Below are positions 53,239 to 64,000 of a stretch of 64,000 nucleotides of DNA, one piece after another. A program made the position numbers and the translations under genes. Below the pieces are notes generated by a model, which was not told where the DNA came from, ran no database searches, and saw only the letters and a list, made by a program, of their open reading frames with translations. How positions within the stretch are numbered: the first letter of the stretch is position 1; every line of letters starts with the position of its first letter. This DNA comes from CAZFJG01 sp964410915 (GTDB taxonomy: Bacteria > Synergistota > Synergistia > Synergistales > JAFGMB01). Where the stretch lies: contig CAYPIU010000006.1 of assembly GCA_964410915.1 (NCBI GenBank), forward strand, positions 26,418-90,417. The letters are read 5' to 3'.

Positions 53239-54210
53239 TTAATTTCGTATGCGCCAGCTTCCCCTGACAGTTACAAGACGGTAACCTTTATCCTTTACAG
53301 CATTATCTATGGCGACCTCATCTGAAGGCCATCCATGGACAACTTCAGTGGCGAAATCAGAATCTTTCTTGTTCCCCCTGGCAAGGACATAGACAGTAAG
53401 GATACCGTTGNNNNNNNNNNNNNNNNNNNNNNNNNNNNNNNNNNNNNNNNNNNNNNNNNNNNNNNNNNNNNNNNNNNNNNNNNNNNNNNNNNNNNNNNNN
53501 NNNNNNNNNNCAAGGTTTTCGCGCACTTTGAACTCTCCATCGACAACTGTCGCTTCAAGAGTTCTTAAATAGTGAAGTTCATCATATTGGGCAATTAGAC
53601 CTGAGCCGGAGTTTTCTGCTGTTATTCTTCCAACATCATTTACAGCAAAAGCTGAGTTTGCCGTCGGAAAGATGATCCAATGCTTAATAGTATCATCTTG
53701 AGTACTAAAATCTATATAAGGATCTCCGATATTTATCAGATCAGTAATCGATGTACCATCCTGTTTTTTTAAATCAATACCAGTTGCATCAATATCAATT
53801 GAATCTGTAGTTTCGAAATCAATCGAACTGGCAGTATACATTGTTGAGGGGACAGAATATATAACTCTAATTTCACCAGACTCCACCCCCGAAGGAGAAT
53901 TGACTATGGAAACAGTACTGTCCCATGTTTTAATTTCAACAGTTGAATCTGAAAAAATATCTGGAGAATCAGGAAAACCAAGTCCGGCATGAAGGGCAGG
54001 GTTTTCTAATATAGCAAGGACCATCTCTCCCCTCTGTCGGGCGGCAGTGATATCATCTGTCTGCTCAAAGTCAAAAACATAGACCATAAGGATGCCGATC
54101 ACGGCACCGACTATTATCGTACCCAGGAGCATTGATATGAGCAGCTCAACAAGTGTAAACCCTTGTGATTTTGCAGAATGATCAATTATCTTCGGCCGTA
54201 GACTGAGCAA
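53239..54210 (-). CDS. PilW-like minor pilin (interrupted by a scaffold gap)
   Basis: A prepilin-type protein with a type III signal: a short charged leader cleaved at QG before FTLVELLISMLLGTIIVGAV, followed by a large variable domain. The length and position after a PilV-like pilin resemble PilW. The gap of 100 N falls in the C-terminal third. Readable sequence resumes with NGILTVYVLARGNKKD and ends RLVTVRGSWRIRN, typical of PilW C-termini. It overlaps the pilV-like gene by 29 bases. Confidence 0.82.
   Translation of the reverse strand: MLSLRPKIIDHSAKSQGFTLVELLISMLLGTIIVGAVIGILMVYVFDFEQTDDITAARQRGEMVLAILENPALHAGLGFPDSPDIFSDSTVEIKTWDSTVSIVNSPSGVESGEIRVIYSVPSTMYTASSIDFETTDSIDIDATGIDLKKQDGTSITDLINIGDPYIDFSTQDDTIKHWIIFPTANSAFAVNDVGRITAENSGSGLIAQYDELHYLRTLEATVVDGEFKVRENLXXXXXXXXXXXXXXXXXXXXXXXXXXXXXXXXXXNGILTVYVLARGNKKDSDFATEVVHGWPSDEVAIDNAVKDKGYRLVTVRGSWRIRN
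53411..53510. other. Scaffold gap inside the pilW-like gene
   Basis: Exactly 100 N with no visible overlap of flanks. Both flanks give plausible coding in one frame, so the true length is probably compatible with 1 modulo 3 but is otherwise unknown. Confidence 0.9.
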
Positions 54211-54577
54211 AAGGACTCACCACCCTTGAAAGGGATACATCGCTCTTACCGATACCAGACCCTTTTAGAACTGTAACTGTTACATTTTTAGAATCTCCAG
54301 ATGAATCAAGAACGCTGAGCTGGATGGAATAGTCGGATGGAAGATCCAGACTTGTACTCAGATCACCCAATATATCATCACTCACAGAATCATAGTTTAC
54401 TGTTTCAAGAATATCCAGGGCTTGACTGGCAAGAAGGGTTGCATTTTCTTTTTCTATGGACATGGACATGAGCTTATTGTACAAGGCAGGGATCTGTATA
54501 AGGCTGAGAAGAGCAACAGCCAGAAGAACAAGACTTATTAATATCTCTACAAGGGTTAGACCCTGTCTCTTTCGCAT
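54182..54577 (-). CDS. PilV-like minor pilin
   Basis: A 131-residue prepilin. The leader MRKRQG is followed by LTLVEILISLVLLAVALLSL, with Leu rather than Phe as the first mature residue and Glu at position 5 conserved. The segment ATLLASQALDILETV after the helix is typical of PilV/GspI minor pilins, which prime pilus assembly at the inner membrane. First gene of a two-gene unit with the pilW-like gene. Confidence 0.85.
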   Translation of the reverse strand: MRKRQGLTLVEILISLVLLAVALLSLIQIPALYNKLMSMSIEKENATLLASQALDILETVNYDSVSDDILGDLSTSLDLPSDYSIQLSVLDSSGDSKNVTVTVLKGSGIGKSDVSLSRVVSPFAQSTAEDN

Positions 54578-54656
54578 TTACAACATTCTCCCTTTCCCAA
54601 TTAAAAGGTAGAAAAGATAACAATTTATCAATTAGCATAATAACAGACTTACCATG

Positions 54657-54685
54657 ATTATAAAACATTTAACTAGCCGATCTAA
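54657..54685 (-). promoter_or_regulatory. Promoter of the minor pilin genes
   Basis: On the minus strand TTAGAT (54685-54680) and TATAAT (54662-54657) are 17 bases apart, 80 bases before the pilV-like start. The rest of the 258-base gap 54578-54835 is AT-rich and shows nothing else I can support. Confidence 0.55.
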
Positions 54686-54835
54686 CACTCAAAAAATACG
54701 TATATAAAAAGCAAATGCACAATTAAACTACTCTTAGACTATGATATCAAAATCCCTTTGAAGAATTCCAATTAAAGCGGTTTCATAATTTATTTCAAGA
54801 AGATTTAAATTACAAAGAAATTTGCTCGCTTACGC

Positions 54836-55285
54836 TTATCGTACTTTCATATAAACTGCCTTATCGCCCTTATCATAGCTTTCACCTGTTGAATCAAAGA
54901 GAGGAACATCTCCATTATTAGCCATCATTTCAAGTTTAAGGTTAACTCCACCATCTGCGGTACTGATCAATCCTCCATCATAATAAACATGGGAATCACC
55001 CGACATCTCATAACCATCTCCCGGGTCACCATCCATAAATTCGTCTAGGAGAGTAATGTCATTGCTCGCCCAATCATTGTAGTCTGAATAATACATAACG
55101 GCAGCAGATTGCAGATTACGGAGGTTACTTACAATTTTAGATGCACTGGCCTTATCCGTTCCAGCTCCAGCAACAAGCAAGAGGGCACCCGCCAAGATAC
55201 CAATGATAATTATGACGATGAGAAGTTCAACTAAAGTAAAACCTTTCCTTCGAATTCGTTGAATATTATGTTTTTCAAAAAACAT
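54836..55285 (-). CDS. Type IV pilin, second copy
   Basis: A 149-residue type IVa-like prepilin. Leader of ~15 residues ending in RRKG, then FTLVELLIVIIIIGILAGAL and GAGTDKASASKIVSNLRNLQ, and an acidic globular domain with no Cys pair. Its N-terminal ~40 mature residues are nearly identical to those of the pilin at 55429, while the C-terminal domain differs. ATG 55285 follows GAGGTGG. It could be a second major pilin or an accessory pilin. Confidence 0.9.
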   Translation of the reverse strand: MFFEKHNIQRIRRKGFTLVELLIVIIIIGILAGALLLVAGAGTDKASASKIVSNLRNLQSAAVMYYSDYNDWASNDITLLDEFMDGDPGDGYEMSGDSHVYYDGGLISTADGGVNLKLEMMANNGDVPLFDSTGESYDKGDKAVYMKVR

Positions 55286-55373
55286 TTCAACCACCTCATA
55301 TAATTGATAGAAAAGATGTTGAATTTGATAAAATATTTACAATACGGGGAATAGTTAAAAAAACTTTAAAAGA

Positions 55374-55393
55374 GGGGGCGTTTAAACGCCCCC
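55374..55393 (-). terminator. Terminator between the two pilin genes
   Basis: The perfect 20-base palindrome GGGGGCGTTTAAACGCCCCC is flanked by six T residues on the plus strand and by CTCTTTT and a later seven-T run on the minus strand. It should end most transcripts of the first pilin, so the second pilin is separately expressed or depends on readthrough. Confidence 0.85.
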
Positions 55394-55428
55394 CTTTTTT
55401 ATTACCAATGAATTATTAAGAAACAGAC

Positions 55429-55890
55429 TTAATTCAGTTTCATAAATACAGAGTCTTGATCGGAAGTATCACCATCTCCAGCATAAAGATCAGAACTTGT
55501 ACAGGTATTTGCTTGATAAATTGGTACTTCTCCATTAGTAACCATTAAAGACAATTTTTCCTGAACACCAGCAGAAATATCACTAGGAGTGTATTCAACA
55601 TACCCCTCAGCCACAGAATAATCACTACCCGGGGATTTCTCCATGTATTCACCAAGACTTGCAACTTCAGTGGGCCATTCATTATAGTCAGCATAAGTCA
55701 TAATAGCTGCAGCCTTCATTCCTCTGAGGTTAGAAACTATCTTAGTTGCCTCAGCCTTATCAGTACCTGCGCCTGCTACGAGAAGAAGGGCACCTGCGAG
55801 GATACCTATGATTATGATGACGATAAGGAGCTCAACCAGTGTAAAACCGCGTGCTTTTCTTTTTTTCATAAATTTCTGCATTCCATTCAT
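55429..55890 (-). CDS. pilA: Type IV pilin, first copy (probable major pilin)
   Basis: A 153-residue prepilin. The leader ends KKRKARG, then FTLVELLIVIIIIGILAGAL with Glu5 conserved, followed by LRGMKAAAIMTYADYNEWP and a globular domain containing a single Cys in QANTCTSSDLY. Being first after pilC and having a strong terminator directly behind it suits a highly expressed major subunit. I use ATG 55890, four bases after GGAGG; the internal ATG at 55881 is possible. Confidence 0.9.
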   Translation of the reverse strand: MNGMQKFMKKRKARGFTLVELLIVIIIIGILAGALLLVAGAGTDKAEATKIVSNLRGMKAAAIMTYADYNEWPTEVASLGEYMEKSPGSDYSVAEGYVEYTPSDISAGVQEKLSLMVTNGEVPIYQANTCTSSDLYAGDGDTSDQDSVFMKLN

Positions 55891-56007
55891 CCTCCATTCT
55901 ATTATTTAACATTGCTTCGTTTCCATGAAAACCTGAACTTTATGTGCTTGCCCTCCACCCTCACTGTTGAACAGATCACCTCCAAGAAGTAGATTTTATA
56001 TTCCTTT

Positions 56008-57219
56008 TTATGTAAGCGCCTGTATCGCAGCCACCAGAGGCTGGAAAACGGCGAAAACAACTAATGCAACTACCCCGCCTACGAACATTATGAGAAGCGG
56101 TTCAAGGATCGCTGTAAGCCGTGCTATTCTTTCATCGAGCTCCATCTCGAACCAGTCTGCCACCTTGTTGAGCATTTCCTCGAGATGGCCCGTCTCCTCG
56201 CCGACTGTCATCATGTGGGCGGTCATGGCCGGAAAAACACTCAGTTCCATGGCGCTCGTTCCGAGAGACTGGCCGCGTCTTGCCGCTGTGCGCAAATGCT
56301 GGAAGGCCCTGCGGCTCACATCATTGTTGGAAACATTTGCGGTCATCTCCAGTGATGAAAGTATCGGTACACCGGCCTCTGCAAGTGTTGCCAGGGTCCT
56401 GAGGGATCTTGCCATTATGGCCTTGTGAACTATATCCCCGACTATGGGCATCCTGAGTTTTACCCTGTCCATGTACGGCCTTGTGGATTCTGCCTTGTTG
56501 AGCATATAGAAAAACAATATAACACCCACAAGGAAAAGCAGTGCAATGTACCAGTGGTCACGAAGCCATATGGATGATGAAAATAAAGTCCTTGTAGTCC
56601 AGGGAAGATCAATACCGAGCCCCCCGAAGACTGTTGCAAACCTTGGCACAACCACCGTTACAAGAAGATAAAGCACAAAACATGCAAAGATCAATATTAC
56701 ACTGGGATAGGCAAGAGCTGATTTTACCTTGCTCTGAAGCGCCTCCTGCCGTTCAAGGAATGTGGCGAGACGCTCCAGCGTAGTATCAAGCACACCGCCT
56801 TCTTCTCCCGCCCGGACCATTGATATCATCAGGTTGGAAAACTCCTTACGTGTCCTCATGGCCGAGCTGAAGGCAAACCCCCTGTCAACAAGTGTTTTTA
56901 CGTGACTGATTGCATCTGCAAAACGCTTGTTCTTGGTCTGGTTCGACAGGATCTGCAATGAACCTGCAAGTGTAATACCCGCCTTTATCATTGTGGCAAG
57001 CTGCCGAAAGAACACTGCCTTGTCCTTGAGCTTTATCGTAGAGATCTTCTGCAATTTTTCAAGGAGCGATTCCTCAGTCCCGCCCGCAGCCTCAGATACG
57101 CTTATCGGGACATATCCCTGGGATTTCAGCCAGGCGACCACCTGGCCCTGGGACTGAGTCTGGTATATCCCGGTCTTTATTGCGCCATCTTTTGCTTTGG
57201 CCTTATACTGAAAGTTCAT
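56008..57219 (-). CDS. pilC: Type IV pilus inner-membrane platform protein PilC
   Basis: A 403-residue polytopic platform protein. Two GspF domains (~70-195 and ~275-400) each contain the repeated motif seen as FFRQLATMIKAGITLAGSL and RSLRTLATLAEAGVPILSSL. Three membrane spans include SVILIFACFVLYLLVTVVVP and the C-terminal LLIMFVGGVVALVVFAVF. It lies between pilT and the pilin genes. GGAGGG precedes the ATG. Confidence 0.95.
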   Translation of the reverse strand: MNFQYKAKAKDGAIKTGIYQTQSQGQVVAWLKSQGYVPISVSEAAGGTEESLLEKLQKISTIKLKDKAVFFRQLATMIKAGITLAGSLQILSNQTKNKRFADAISHVKTLVDRGFAFSSAMRTRKEFSNLMISMVRAGEEGGVLDTTLERLATFLERQEALQSKVKSALAYPSVILIFACFVLYLLVTVVVPRFATVFGGLGIDLPWTTRTLFSSSIWLRDHWYIALLFLVGVILFFYMLNKAESTRPYMDRVKLRMPIVGDIVHKAIMARSLRTLATLAEAGVPILSSLEMTANVSNNDVSRRAFQHLRTAARRGQSLGTSAMELSVFPAMTAHMMTVGEETGHLEEMLNKVADWFEMELDERIARLTAILEPLLIMFVGGVVALVVFAVFQPLVAAIQALT

Positions 57220-57316
57220 CGAAATGATCCCTCCCTCTACGGGGAAATCCCTGTATTGATAGAGGTTAAACTTATACTATCACTGATACAGGGTCACTGT
57301 ACTATACTTTGGACTA

Positions 57317-58402
57317 TTATATACTGGACTCAAAGACTAATCTTTGTAGGTCTTTTGGCTCATATGCATATTCATTGGCAAGATCATAGGGGATCTTCTG
57401 TTCTTTTACGAGCCTTGCAAGATCCTGGTCCATGGAATGCATGGAGGTTTCGGAACCGGTCTGGAGGAAACTCTTGATCTGGCTGGTCTTGGCTTCCCTG
57501 ATGCAGTTCCTGACAGCCGAATTGGCAACCAGCAATTCGGTGGCCACCACTCTGCCTCCACCGGGAAGCGGAAGCAGCTGCTGTGAACACACGGAAATAA
57601 GGATGGTACTGACCTGCTGCCGGACCTGCTGCTGCTGATGGGGCGGAAAGACGTCGATTATCCTGTCAATGGTCTGTGCCGCATCCTGAGTGTGAAGTGT
57701 GCCAAGGACAAGATGCCCAGTTTCAGCTGCAGTGATAGCTGCCGATACGGTCTCAAGGTCTCTCATCTCTCCGATCATTATAACGTCAGGATCCTGCCTG
57801 AGAACACGTTTTAGGGCTTCTGCAAATGATCTGGTATCACTGCCGACCTCTCTCTGGTGTATAATGCATCTTTCACTTTTAAATAGATATTCTATGGGAT
57901 CCTCGATCGTGACAATGTGGGCCCTGCGGGTAAGATTGATCTGCTGCAGAACGGCAGCAAGGCTGGTACTCTTACCATGCCCAGTCGGTCCGGTTACGAG
58001 GAATAGACCCCTCCTTCTGTTCGCTATTTCATCCAGATATGAAGGGAGAAGAAGCTGACGTGTTGTCCGGATCCTGTTGGGTATCATACGAAGAGCCGCT
58101 CCCATGGTACCAAGCTGGAAAAAACAGTTTCCCCTGAAACGAGCACTCTCTCCTTCTGAAGAATTATATGTAAAACTGAAGTCAAGCTCCTTGTTCTCAT
58201 AAAATTCTTCAAGCTGGTCTTTGTTAAGTACAGAGCTTATAAGGGCTTTTACGTCCTGTTCCATCAGTGGATCGATATTCCCCACAGAGTAAAGATCGCC
58301 GTCGATCCTCATTGAAGGCGCATATCCCACGCTGAAATGGAGGTCACTGGAGTTTCTCTTCACAACTTCTGCCAAAAGAGCCTGCATACTCACTGAGGAC
58401 AT
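57317..58402 (-). CDS. pilT: Pilus retraction ATPase PilT
   Basis: A 361-residue hexameric ATPase driving pilus retraction. Walker A is GPTGHGKST (His in the loop where Ser is usual; His or Ser is tolerated in PilT). The Asp box is around IVTIEDPIEYLF, Walker B is PDVIMIGEMRD, the His box is LGTLHTQDAAQTIDRI, and the retraction-specific AIRNLIRE-like motif appears as AVRNCIREAKTSQIKS. GGGAGG lies nine bases before the ATG. Confidence 0.95.
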   Translation of the reverse strand: MSSVSMQALLAEVVKRNSSDLHFSVGYAPSMRIDGDLYSVGNIDPLMEQDVKALISSVLNKDQLEEFYENKELDFSFTYNSSEGESARFRGNCFFQLGTMGAALRMIPNRIRTTRQLLLPSYLDEIANRRRGLFLVTGPTGHGKSTSLAAVLQQINLTRRAHIVTIEDPIEYLFKSERCIIHQREVGSDTRSFAEALKRVLRQDPDVIMIGEMRDLETVSAAITAAETGHLVLGTLHTQDAAQTIDRIIDVFPPHQQQQVRQQVSTILISVCSQQLLPLPGGGRVVATELLVANSAVRNCIREAKTSQIKSFLQTGSETSMHSMDQDLARLVKEQKIPYDLANEYAYEPKDLQRLVFESSI

Positions 58403-58440
58403 CTTAATATACCTCCCGATCTTCCCTCTACCCTGAGGGG

Positions 58441-60186
58441 CTAATCTATTGTAGCCTGCATTACCTCTTCAAGACTTGTAGAACCACTGAGAACCTTTTC
58501 GATACCTGAATCCCTTAGAGTCTTCATGCCGGCGGAAATAACGTAATCCCTTATTTCTCCCGAGGATGCCCCTTCGAGGATCATCCTTTTGGTCTTTTCA
58601 TCTATTGTCATTATTTCGTATATTCCGCTTCTTCCCCGGTAGCCCGTACCACGGCATGCATCACAGCCAACAGCCCTGTAAACAGTGCTGTTGACCGGTA
58701 TACCGATTGATTCACATGCTTTGGGGGATAAAACGATCTCCTCGCGGCAATAGGGGCACAATTTTCGGACAAGCCTCTGGGCTATTACACAGATAACAGA
58801 GGATGCAACAAGGAACGGTGCTATATCCATATCTACAAGCCTTGCGATAGCACTGGGAGCATCATTCGTATGAAGGGTTGACAAAACAAGATGTCCCGTA
58901 AGTGCGGCGCGCACCGCAAGCTGTGCTGTCACAGGGTCGCGGACCTCTCCGACCATTATCTTGTCGGGGTCCTGCCGAAGTATGGATCTAAGGGCGGCAC
59001 TGAAGGACCTTCCGGCCTTTTCATCGACCTGTATCTGGTTGATACCGGGGATCGTATATTCCACTGGATCTTCGACTGTTATTATATTGACCTCCGGAAG
59101 ATTGATTCGTTCAAGAATGGAATAGAGACTTGTAGACTTTCCGCTTCCGGTGGGGCCAGTCACGAGAATTATTCCGTATGGTTTTCGTATCATCTCGGTA
59201 AGTATCTGCTGGTCATCATCTTCAAGTCCAAGCTTCTGAAGTCCTACCATTGCATTTTCCTGGTCAAGAAGCCTGAGAACCATTTTTTCACCATAAATAG
59301 TGGGAAGAGAGGAAACTCTAAGATCTATCCTCCTGTCAAGTACCTTTATGAGAATACGACCATCAAGAGGTTTTCTGCGCTCGGTAATATCCATGTTTCC
59401 CATGATCTTGATACGGGAACTTACAGCAGGATGGAGATTCGAGGGAAAATCCAGCGCATCGTAACACAGCCCGTCGACCCTGTAACGAACGCGGGTCAAC
59501 CTCTCAAAGGGTTCTATATGTATATCAGAAGCGCCTTCCCTGGCAGCCTGTTCAAGGACTCCGTTCACGAGCTGGATAACAGGAGCATCGTCGGCAGTGG
59601 CATCACCTTTTGTCTTGGAGAGGTCAAGTTCTATCGAGCCTTCCTCATCACTGACCACCTCTACCATTGCATTCTGAAGTGAATCCATGACCTTGTAGAA
59701 ATTAGGGATCTCCCTTGCTATCTCGGATGGAACTGCGATGGTAAGTTCGATGTCCATACCCGTGAGAACCCTTAATTCATCAAGAGCAAGAAGATTGAGT
59801 GGCTCAGCGATCGCTATCCTGAGACGATTGTTCTCCAGAACCGAGAGTGGAACTATCTCAAGCCTCTCGGCAACAGGCTGAGGAACAACGCTCAAGGCTT
59901 CGGTCATGGGACGATACCTGGAAAGGGATATCATCGGGATCTGTAGCTGGGTGCTGAGAGCCTCGGCAAGCTGCCTCTCCGAAAGCCATTCATTATCGAT
60001 GAGAATCTCTCCGAGACGCTTTTTTGTTTTCTTCTGTATATCAAGAGCGTTATCAAGCTGCTCCTGAGAAATAACACCAGCCTCAATAAGAATATCCCCT
60101 ATCAGGACCGGCCTGACACGGGTCTGAACCTTTTCGGTCTTTGCTGTATTTTCACTACTGAGTTGTTCATCATGGTTCTCGACCAT
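58441..60186 (-). CDS. pilB: Pilus extension ATPase PilB
   Basis: A 581-residue assembly ATPase. A GspE N-terminal domain (~25-150: LIGDILIEAGVISQEQLDNA) is followed by the ATPase core with Walker A GPTGSGKST, Asp box TVEDPVEYTI, Walker B PDKIMVGEVRD and His box LSTLHTNDAPSAIARL. The zinc-binding four-cysteine loop is CPYC ... CDAC. It opens the pilus cluster downstream of the rRNA genes, separated by about 490 bases. Confidence 0.96.
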   Translation of the reverse strand: MVENHDEQLSSENTAKTEKVQTRVRPVLIGDILIEAGVISQEQLDNALDIQKKTKKRLGEILIDNEWLSERQLAEALSTQLQIPMISLSRYRPMTEALSVVPQPVAERLEIVPLSVLENNRLRIAIAEPLNLLALDELRVLTGMDIELTIAVPSEIAREIPNFYKVMDSLQNAMVEVVSDEEGSIELDLSKTKGDATADDAPVIQLVNGVLEQAAREGASDIHIEPFERLTRVRYRVDGLCYDALDFPSNLHPAVSSRIKIMGNMDITERRKPLDGRILIKVLDRRIDLRVSSLPTIYGEKMVLRLLDQENAMVGLQKLGLEDDDQQILTEMIRKPYGIILVTGPTGSGKSTSLYSILERINLPEVNIITVEDPVEYTIPGINQIQVDEKAGRSFSAALRSILRQDPDKIMVGEVRDPVTAQLAVRAALTGHLVLSTLHTNDAPSAIARLVDMDIAPFLVASSVICVIAQRLVRKLCPYCREEIVLSPKACESIGIPVNSTVYRAVGCDACRGTGYRGRSGIYEIMTIDEKTKRMILEGASSGEIRDYVISAGMKTLRDSGIEKVLSGSTSLEEVMQATID

Positions 60187-60678
60187 TGCAAGAGCCCCCA
60201 GAATAAAGGAATAGCCCGGAAATCGGTATGATTTAACTATAGCACGTATCCATATTCTTTAAAACCAAGGAAACAGTGTAAATAGTGATTTGGTTCAGGT
60301 CAGAACAGTTAATATATTAACACAATTAAGAATATGTATCACTAAAATGAAATTACCGCCACAAAGATCCATGACGAAATACCCGTAACGGTAACCTCTG
60401 AAATACCGAGCTCTGGATTTAACACAGGTTTGAATATGAACTATACCCCTATTTTGAAACAGTGTAAATAACAGGAGTTCAACCAACGATATTCATAATC
60501 AATGAGAAAGTAGAAAGATATATGGGCAGGATACAAAGATTTTAAACAAAGAAGATTATTGAAAGAAATTGAGAAGGAAAGTTTCAGTTAACAGGAGAAT
60601 ATGAAGGGTTTGTAGAATAATCTTTCTGGTCTTTTACTTAATAACGAGGAGATACGAGAGGATAAAAAAAATAAAAGG
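60187..60678. other. Intergenic region between pilB and 5S rRNA
   Basis: About 490 AT-rich bases without a supportable gene. It holds a 15-base direct repeat, GAAACAGTGTAAATA, at 60270-60284 and 60456-60470. A minus-strand frame of 63 codons (60486-60295) has no similarity I recognise. The pilB promoter should be in the lower part and the end of the rRNA transcript in the upper part, but I cannot point to either with confidence. Confidence 0.6.
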
Positions 60679-60797
60679 CATCTGGCAGCGACCTACTCTC
60701 CCACGGATACACTCCGCAGTACCATCGGCGCTGGAGGGCTTAACTTCCGGGTTCGGCATGGAGCCGGGTGTACCCCCTCCGCTATTACCACCAGATA
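60679..60797 (-). rRNA. rrf: 5S ribosomal RNA
   Basis: The minus strand reads as a full 5S rRNA of about 118 bases. Its ends pair (ATCTGG with CCAGAT), and it contains the conserved CCGAACCCGGAAGTTAAG and GGGAGAGTAGG segments. It lies 159 bases after the 23S gene. Confidence 0.95.
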
Positions 60798-60860
60798 CCT
60801 TTCATATTTCTAACTTTTTGTGCTGCTCAAGGTTCATTATACAGAAAATATTGCAGTTGC

Positions 60861-60881
60861 GCATGTTGCATGTTGCATGTT
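60861..60881. repeat. Three tandem GCATGTT repeats in the 23S-5S spacer
   Basis: GCATGTT occurs three times in direct succession in the spacer between 23S and 5S rRNA. It may be length-variable between strains. Confidence 0.8.
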
Positions 60882-60956
60882 ACAAAATCTATCTACAGAT
60901 CTAAACTGCGACCTCAACAGAAAATATGAAGAAAAAAACCAAAACGAATAAAGAAA

Positions 60957-63949
<2,993 letters not shown>

Positions 63950-64000
63950 ACCTTTACTCGTTTCGCTTCTTCTTCATATTCTGCTGTCAAGGTGCATAAC

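Noticed and set aside
58891..59682. A 263-codon plus-strand open frame
   Set aside because: It lies wholly within pilB on the opposite strand; its translation has no recognisable motif and the pilB frame is clearly conserved.
60295..60486. A 63-codon minus-strand frame upstream of pilB
   Set aside because: No ribosome binding site, no similarity recognised and atypical codon content; treated as noncoding.

Overview
This window is most consistent with a draft chromosome scaffold of a strictly anaerobic diderm bacterium, and I would guess Synergistota or a close relative (moderate confidence, from gene content only). The evidence is a V/A-type ATPase operon, a type IV pilus system with a PilQ secretin (so an outer membrane), a four-subunit 2-oxoacid:ferredoxin oxidoreductase, a BMP-type nucleoside ABC importer, an Asp23/Gls24 protein, and a selenocysteine tRNA with encoded CCA. 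Base composition is moderately AT-rich throughout, and I see no insertion sequence, prophage or CRISPR array. Almost every gene is on the minus strand, as are the 23S and 5S rRNA genes entering from the right edge. Only cysS, clpB and the gpt-like gene are on the plus strand.

Layout from low to high coordinate. 1-3791: V-type ATPase genes G/H-like, I, K, E and the start of C, led by a CBS protein and a membrane glycosyltransferase (to 5533). 5692-11983: an overlapping run uvrC-ribD-ribE-ribBA-ribH-serS. 12105-16884: cysS, the queuosine-precursor transporter queT (minus strand) and clpB, whose promoter carries a 40-bp nested palindrome. 16926-22446: nucleoside ABC importer with binding protein, then a gpt-type phosphoribosyltransferase. 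22459-24846: tRNA-Sec, a SUI1-like factor, purine nucleoside phosphorylase and a Xer-type recombinase. 24902-28911: Nudix hydrolase, 2-oxoacid:ferredoxin oxidoreductase and a P-loop ATPase. 28904-47701: a long housekeeping run (in transcription order Asp23-like, membrane protein, nusB, xseA, mtnA, ahcY, SAH/MTA deaminase, alaS, ruvX, mutS, mutL, miaA, ispH, rpsA, def, fmt). 47719-48729: a zinc-ribbon protein and efp. 48854-60186: type IV pilus genes (transcription order pilB, pilT, pilC, two pilins, pilV-like, pilW-like, pilM, pilN, pilO, pilP, pilQ). 60679-63949: 5S and 23S rRNA.

Functional themes: purine salvage (BMP importer, gpt, PNP) lies together; S-adenosylhomocysteine/methylthioadenosine recycling (mtnA, ahcY, amidohydrolase) forms one transcription unit; DNA repair and tRNA/translation quality genes are chained by overlapping stops and starts; a complete pilus assembly set is divided into sub-operons by recognisable promoters and terminators.

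Four runs of exactly 100 N (42040, 44186, 51297, 53411) are scaffold gaps that break otherwise normal genes. At the first, the two sides share an exact 55-bp overlap, so no sequence is missing. At the second, family conservation predicts about 44 missing bases. I found no clearly new multi-gene system. The most interesting items are the clpB operator/promoter, a glycosyltransferase fused to a WecA/MraY-like membrane half without its catalytic motifs, a compact UvrC, a P-loop ATPase tied to the oxidoreductase operon, and the arginine-tipped EF-P.
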